DNA from: Bryobacterales bacterium
Lineage (GTDB): Bacteria; Acidobacteriota; Terriglobia; Bryobacterales; Bryobacteraceae
Reading direction: 5' to 3'
Length of the DNA: 64,000 nucleotides
Assembly (NCBI GenBank): GCA_003162425.1
Contig: PMOK01000082.1
Span: forward strand, 3,262-67,261
In this document: piece by piece, positions 58,349-64,000 of the stretch
Position numbering within the stretch: position 1 is the stretch's first letter
Layout of the letters: each line of letters starts with the position of its first letter
Position numbers and translations under genes: made by a program
Notes under the pieces: model-generated
Databases searched by the model: none
Told to the model about the DNA's origin: nothing
What the model saw: the letters and a program-made list of their open reading frames with translations, nothing else

Positions 58349-60166
58349 TTATTTCACCTTCTCCCGCACATTGAACTCCAGCTTCCACCGGCGTCCGTCC
58401 CGCGCGACGGACCAGAGTTGCAGCATCCCCGTTTCAGTTACTACTGTTTCTAAAGTGACCGGCACAAATTCGCCGGCGTTGCCTGCCGCCGGAAGGCAAA
58501 CTTCGATCGGCGACAGCTCTTCCAGATCGCCGGCGATGTCGTCCAGCATGGCGCCGGCAGCGTCGTTCTTGCGAATGGCGGATTGAAAAAAGCGGAACTC
58601 GGCGGGCTCGCCTACGGTTAAGCCAAACTCGCGATCCTTCAACTGCAGTGAGCTGCCTTCCTCCATGCCGAAGGGAGCTACGGCGAGCGCCTTGAACGGG
58701 ACAGGCATGCCGGGAACAGCGGGCATGGCGCTTTCGATACCCACGTAATAAGTGCGCGGCACTCCGCCGCGGATGCGCACGCCTCGGCCTTCGCGGGCCA
58801 ATCCATAATAAGCAGCGCCGCGCGCCACGGCGTGCATCAGATCCTCGCCGACCAGGGGGACCACGGGCGCGAGACCCTCTTCGGCCAGCCAGCCGTTGAG
58901 GACTTCGAGAATCCGGCGCCGCACTAATCCAGCGCGCAGTACGCCGCCGTTGAAGAGGACATGCGTGGGCGCGGCGAGTCCACTGGATCCCCTCCGCACG
59001 GAACCATGCTCGGATTGCGCAGCCTGCTGCCGCAGAAATCGCGCCAGGTGGCGTGTGATGGCAGCATCGGCGGCATAGGGCAATCCGATTTCGGCCAGGC
59101 CCATCTTCCTGCGTTGCGGCATGTCTTGGCTGGATACTACGGGCAAAAATCCTTCGCCCAGGATGCGATCGATATCCTCGCGCAGCAGTTTCGTTTTGAT
59201 GGTGCCACCCACCAGTCCGGTGCCGCGTCCGAGAATCGTCACGGGGTGCTCGCGCTTTTTGCTATCTTCCTCGAGCAGGCGTTCCTTGGCTAGGCGGCAT
59301 TGCTGCCACAGTGCGTGCAACTGCATGGCATCCAGCTTGGTGCCTTGCGCCGCGAGCTGTTGCTCCAGATGGCGTGCCAGAGCGAGGTCGACGTTGTCGC
59401 CACCGAGCAGGATGTGTTCGCCCACCGCGACGCGCTCGAGTTGCAGCTCGCCTGCTTGCTCTGTCACCGCGATCAACGTGAAATCGGTGGTGCCTCCGCC
59501 GATGTCCACCACCAGGATCAGGTCGCCCACTTGCACGCGCTCGCGCCAGTCAGAGTGCCGCTCGATCCAGGCGTAGAAAGCGGCCTGCGGTTCTTCCAGC
59601 AATAACGGATTCTGATAGCCGGCCTCTTGGGCTGCTTGCAACGTAAGCTCGCGCGCTACCGCATCGAACGAGGCCGGCACGGTTACCAGGACCTGTTGCT
59701 TCGCGAACGGCGCGTCCGGCATCTTATGATCCCAGGCGGCGCGCAGATGCTCCAGATATCGCCGCGATGCCTCGACTGGTGAGATTTTATCGAGACCTTG
59801 CGGCGCGTTGAGAGGCAGAATGGGTGCCGTGCGATCGACGCCGGCGTGGGACAGCCAGGATTTTGCGGACGCGACCAGGCGGCTGGCAACTTCCGCGCCA
59901 CGTTTCTGCGCCAGCGCACCTACGACGTAGCGCGGAGTTTCGTCCCACGGCAGCGCGATAGAGCCAGCCGGAAAATCGGCCGAGCCGGGGATATAGAGAA
60001 AGGACGGCAGCAGCGGCTGATCGCGCACTTCGCCCGGATTCACCAATTGAGGAAGCTCGATGACCGTGACTGGCGGGGTTTCCCGTGGGTCGCCAGCGGC
60101 CGGCGCGCAGGCCAGGGCGCAGTTGGTGGTTCCGAGATCGATTCCGATGACGTATTGCTGTGACAA
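58349..60166 (-). CDS. Hsp70/DnaK-like family protein
   Basis: YVIGIDLGTTNCALA, LILVVDIGGGTTDFTLI, HVLFNGGVLRAG. Confidence 0.88.
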   Translation of the reverse strand: MSQQYVIGIDLGTTNCALACAPAAGDPRETPPVTVIELPQLVNPGEVRDQPLLPSFLYIPGSADFPAGSIALPWDETPRYVVGALAQKRGAEVASRLVASAKSWLSHAGVDRTAPILPLNAPQGLDKISPVEASRRYLEHLRAAWDHKMPDAPFAKQQVLVTVPASFDAVARELTLQAAQEAGYQNPLLLEEPQAAFYAWIERHSDWRERVQVGDLILVVDIGGGTTDFTLIAVTEQAGELQLERVAVGEHILLGGDNVDLALARHLEQQLAAQGTKLDAMQLHALWQQCRLAKERLLEEDSKKREHPVTILGRGTGLVGGTIKTKLLREDIDRILGEGFLPVVSSQDMPQRRKMGLAEIGLPYAADAAITRHLARFLRQQAAQSEHGSVRRGSSGLAAPTHVLFNGGVLRAGLVRRRILEVLNGWLAEEGLAPVVPLVGEDLMHAVARGAAYYGLAREGRGVRIRGGVPRTYYVGIESAMPAVPGMPVPFKALAVAPFGMEEGSSLQLKDREFGLTVGEPAEFRFFQSAIRKNDAAGAMLDDIAGDLEELSPIEVCLPAAGNAGEFVPVTLETVVTETGMLQLWSVARDGRRWKLEFNVREKVK

Positions 60167-60233
60167 GCTTCAGTGTAGCTTGCCGACTCCAACTGCTCCA
60201 CTGTAATCAAATACCCAGTTCTGCACCACTCTG

Positions 60234-60506
60234 GTGTACAATGACCTTATGCCTGCTCGTCCAAAGGTCGTTCGCCAAAGCGTGACGTTACCAGCTTCTC
60301 TTGCAAAAGAAGTTCAGAACATGGCCAAACGTCAACATCTAAGTGCCAGTCGAATGCTGGTAACCCTCGTCGATCAAGGCGTTCAGGCACGAAAACAACA
60401 GCGGAAAGCTTTGTTTGAACTGATCGACCGTTTCCGGGCGACTGACAATCCCGAGGAAGTCGCGCGGTTAGGCGATCAGCTGGGCCGTATGGTCTTTGGC
60501 GAATGA
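60234..60506 (+). CDS. Small RHH-like DNA-binding/antitoxin-like protein
   Basis: VVRQSVTLPASLAKEVQNMAKRQHLSASRMLVTLVDQGV; GTG/ATG start uncertain. Confidence 0.6.
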   Translation: MYNDLMPARPKVVRQSVTLPASLAKEVQNMAKRQHLSASRMLVTLVDQGVQARKQQRKALFELIDRFRATDNPEEVARLGDQLGRMVFGE

Positions 60507-60749
60507 ATGCCGAAAATAAGCTGGCTGAATCTTCCGCTGCCGATCCGGCAGCATTTGATCGATCGGATGCACGACCGGAACATCACCAAAGAAGATCTTG
60601 CCCAGCTGATGCTCTGGATAGCCTCCAACCCAGAAGTTCCCGATGGCCCTTGGTTTAAGGATTTCCGATCCTTCAAATTGTGTGGCCATGGTAATCTACC
60701 GAAGACCTTCCTTGCACCCGACCAATCGGCAACTGGAACTCAGATTTAG
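60507..60749 (+). CDS. Small hypothetical protein coupled to RHH-like gene, possible toxin
   Basis: Start codon directly follows the upstream stop; 80 aa, WFKDFRSFKLCGHGNLPKTFL. Confidence 0.5.
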   Translation: MPKISWLNLPLPIRQHLIDRMHDRNITKEDLAQLMLWIASNPEVPDGPWFKDFRSFKLCGHGNLPKTFLAPDQSATGTQI

Positions 60750-60753
60750 GTCT

Positions 60754-61099
60754 TCACTTGAGTCTTTTCAAATCTCGCTTGGCTTGCTCGAAGTCGGGCT
60801 TCAAGCGAACGGCGGTTTCGAGTTCGGATCGGGCTTCGGCCTTGCGGCCCTCCTTTTCAAATACCAATCCGAGCGACCAATGCGCTCCGGCGATTATCGG
60901 TGAATCCGGCTCGGGTTCCTTGGTCTCGTTGATATATTTCTTGAGGTAAGCCTCGGCCTTCGGCAACTCGACTCCCTCGCGCAGCATCGCACGCGCTGCG
61001 TGAACATACGGAGCGACGTCGTCCGGCACGGCTGCTTCGGCCCGCGCGACCACCTCGGCTGCGTCATCGAAACGTTTCTGAAGCACCAGTGCGTATGGA
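60754..61099 (-). pseudogene. N-terminally truncated TPR protein
   Basis: NPYALVLQKRFDDAAEVVARAEAAVPDDVAPYVHAARAML.., abrupt junction with permease 3' end near 61100. Confidence 0.55.
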
Positions 61100-61101
61100 T
61101 T

Positions 61102-63516
61102 TTATTCGCAACGAAGCGCGCGGGTTGGCAGGCTGAATCCCGTGAAAGTTGCTGCATCGTTGGGGCTGACCTGATAGAGAATCGTCGACATCAAGCGGGT
61201 GACGCCAAAAGCCGCTACCAGCCCAATGGCCAGGCCGATGGCAGTGAGTTTCAGACCTTGGCTCATAACCAGCGAAATCAAATCTCTTTGCGCCGCTCCC
61301 AACGCCAGCCGGATTCCAAACTCCTGTTTCCGTGCGGCTACTGAATAAGCCATCACTCCGTAAATTCCGAGCGCTGCCAGAAACAGGGAAAGCGCCGCGA
61401 AGAATGAGCTAACCTGGCCTACGATGATGCAAGGAGCGCGCTGGTTCGCCATGAGCTCCTCGATTGTTCTTACGCCCAAAACTGCCTGGCCGTTATCCAC
61501 TGCGCGAATGGCGCGGCGGACACCGGAAGCGATATCTTGCAATTCGGAGTCTGTTCGCAGCACGAAGGTCATGCTCTTAGTGGAATATTGTTGATAAGGA
61601 AAGTAGACCTGGGGATACGGGCGGTCGGTGTCGTCTTGGCCGGTAATGTCCTTAACCACACCCACAATGGTTACGATGCGGTTGAGACGAATGCGCTGTC
61701 CCAAAGGATCTTGACCCGGGAACTGACGCCGCAGCATGGCCTGATTGATAATGCCGACCGCGAGCGAGTCGGAGCGATCCTGTTCGGAAAACGCACGCCC
61801 ACGTAATAGCGGGATGCCCATGGCGTTGAAATAATCCGGGGAGACGCTATCGATCAACGTGAAGGGACGGTCCGCGGGAGCGGGAACGGGGCGCCCGTCG
61901 ACGGAATACGCCGCGGAGCCATCGCTTCCGCCATAAGGAATAAAATTTCCCACGGCCGCAGCGCGAATGCCGGGAAGTGTTCGGATGTGCTCCAGAGCAT
62001 CCTTCTTGAATGCCTCGATTCGCTTCGGGTCGGTGTACTGAGAATCGGGAAGCTCGACGCGGGCCGTCACCAAACCGTTCGGGTTGAATCCCGGATCCCT
62101 TGCGTGCATGCGCACCAGACCCTTGACCAACAATCCAGCCGCTACGAGAACAACCAAAGCCAACGATGTTTCAAACACAATCAGGCAGTTTTTGAAAAGT
62201 GCGCTGGCGCCGCCGGCCGAAAGCCGCGCGGTGTTCTCTTTGAGGACGTGGTTGACATCGATACGTCCGCAATGGAGAGCGGGAGCGATGCCGAAGAGAA
62301 GGCCAGTGAACAATGCGATGCCGAGTGTATAGAGAAGGGTGGACGCGTCCACGCGCAAAACGGCGGAGTTTGGCAGATAGCCGCGGACTTCTGGCGGAAT
62401 GGCTTGCGCAATCCAGCTCACGCCCCAATTGGCGAACAGCACGCTGAGCGCGGCGGCCATCAGGAAGAGCGTCAGGTTTTCTGTCAGAAGTTGGCGCAAC
62501 AGGCGGCCGCGTCCAGCACCGATGGCTAGCCGCACGGCCATTTCCTTTTGCCGGCCCACGGCGCGGCCGACCACCAGGTTCGCGACATTGCTGCACGCCA
62601 GCAACCAGAACGCATCCTACCAGCCAGAACACAATCAACGCTTCCTGGCTGCCGCCATCTCTGCCAATTTCTTCCCGCAGGGTGCGGAGCTGAACACTGC
62701 GTCCCGCGTTCGTCGCAGGATAAGAATCGGCCAGCCGCTGGGCAACTGTCTTGAGATATCCCGTAGCACGAGCCAGACTGACGCCAGGCTTCATGCGGGC
62801 GATTACACGCAAGTAGCGAGTATGCCGGTCATCACTCAGCGTGAGGGGCATCCACAGTTTGACCGGTCCCATCAATGGCAGGTGGAATCCTTCGGGCATG
62901 ATTCCAACTATCGAGACGCCCGCCCCGTCGATTTGAATTGTCTTGCCGACCAGCCCCGGATCTCCGCCGAGACGGTTCTGCCACAATTCATAACTCAGCA
63001 CAGCCACGTGGGGAGCGCCGGGCTGTTCCTCTTGCCGGAAGAAGCCTCGACCCTGTTGCGGTGTTACTCCCAGCATGCGAAAGAATTCTGCGCTGACGAG
63101 TGCGCCGGCAATGGGCTCGTCCCGTTCTCGAGCGTGAAGACCGATGATTGCCATCCGCATATATTCTCAAAGACGCCGTTGTTTTGCGTCCGCCAATCAT
63201 CCAGATCCCCGGCGGAAGTAACGCCCGTCCACTTGCCCTTGACATCCGCCGAATCAATCACGACCAGTTGATCGGGATTCGCATAGGGCAACGGCTTCAG
63301 CACCCAGGCGTTCACAACGCTGAATATCGCCGGCTGCAGATGTCCAAACTCGATGCGCGCCTGACGCTCGGCTTTTTCTCTGGGCATGCCAGAACCAACC
63401 AGGTCCTCGGTGTATTTCGCGATATGAAAGCGCAACTCGGCGTCCATGTCGCCTTCCATGCGATTCCGGCGGAGTGCGCCGTCCAGAATGCATTTCGCAC
63501 GCGCCAGGACGCTCAT
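61102..63516 (-). pseudogene. MacB/FtsX-type (acidobacterial ADOP-like) ABC permease, decayed
   Basis: Three consecutive ORFs in different frames (63064-63516, 62171-63160, 61102-62604) forming one permease: ARIEFGHLQ|PAIFSVVNAWVLKPLPYANPDQLV, VLSYELWQNRLGGDPGLVGKTI, ACSNVANLVVGRAVGRQKEMAVRLAIGAGRGRLLRQLLTE. Confidence 0.82.
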
Positions 63517-63854
63517 GATTTCTCCGGTTCCGCGTTCAACACGCCAACCACTCCCGCGCTCAAGCGATTCCAGTTTTCGGTTTCCAATTTCAACTGGCGC
63601 CTGCCTTCGGCCGTCAGCTTGTAATACTTGGCTTTGCGATTGTTCTCACTCTCGCCCCATTCGGCCTTGATCAAGCCGCGGTACTCCAGCCGGTACAAAG
63701 CCGGATAAAGCGACCCCTGTTGAATCTGTAGGCGCTCCTGGGATAGCTGCTGAATGCGGATCAGGATGCCGTAGCCATGCATGGGCTCAAGCGAAATGGA
63801 TTTCAGGATCAGCATCTCGAGCGTGCCCTGGAGCAGGTCTTGTTGTTTGCTCAC
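63513..63854 (-). CDS. PadR family transcriptional regulator
   Basis: LLQGTLEMLILKSISLEPMHGYGILIRIQQLSQERLQIQQGSLYPALYRLEYRGLIKAEWGESENNRKAKYYKLT. Confidence 0.93.
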   Translation of the reverse strand: MSKQQDLLQGTLEMLILKSISLEPMHGYGILIRIQQLSQERLQIQQGSLYPALYRLEYRGLIKAEWGESENNRKAKYYKLTAEGRRQLKLETENWNRLSAGVVGVLNAEPEKS

Positions 63855-63864
63855 TGAACGACCT

Positions 63865-63916
63865 CCTAGATCATCTAGGGGAGATTGTAACCGGCTCTCT
63901 CCTAGATTGTCAAGGG
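63865..63916. promoter_or_regulatory. Candidate PadR operator pair
   Basis: CCTAGATCATCTAGG (63865-63879) and CCTAGATTGTCAAGG (63902-63916). Confidence 0.6.
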
Positions 63917-64000
63917 GTACGGAGGGGCACTGTGCGTGACTGCCTGAACTTCGTGATTCCGACCAATACGATCACGGCGGCGGACATCATCGGCACGGCC

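Noticed and set aside
1-64000. CRISPR array, restriction-modification, retron or phage structural genes
   Set aside because: No regularly spaced direct repeats of CRISPR size, and no Cas, reverse transcriptase, methyltransferase, capsid, portal or terminase motifs seen in the translations.

Overview
Acidobacterial-type (Solibacter-like, judged by protein families only) chromosome segment. Ordinary host genes flank a probable integrative and mobilizable element. Left host block (1-9325): Ser/Thr kinase, Gfo/Idh/MocA oxidoreductase, threonine aldolase, HemW, frataxin/CyaY, BshC, HpcH/HpaI aldolase, tRNA-Leu(CAA). The 21-bp 3' end of that tRNA (CGACCCTCTCCTCCAGCACCA, 9305-9325) recurs exactly at 49779-49799. 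A tyrosine recombinase starts 62 bp after the tRNA, so the ~40.5-kb interval looks like one tRNA-Leu island. Its backbone has an integrase, a frameshifted excisionase-like gene, a ParA-like ATPase, a MobF relaxase-helicase, and an 11-bp iteron array with hairpins next to a small DNA-binding protein. Its cargo is extracytoplasmic and catabolic: two GH29 alpha-L-fucosidases, a RhaT-like permease, L-fuconate dehydratase, an SDR dehydrogenase, a solute-binding protein, three multihaem c-type cytochromes (one with an apparent parvulin domain and TPRs), two CRTAC1/ASPIC-UnbV proteins, a large TPR protein, an Oar-like TonB-dependent receptor, and a PSD1/DUF1501 pair. The right end holds a deleted IS6 copy, a zeta-toxin cassette and tRNA 3'-end scars. 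Right host block (49800-64000): decayed toxin-antitoxin genes, cytochrome c, TPR protein, sugar isomerase, oxidoreductase, a second Oar-like receptor, an Hsp70 homologue, and a decayed MacB-type permease beside an intact PadR regulator. All calls come from reading the sequence and supplied translations; no database search was run.
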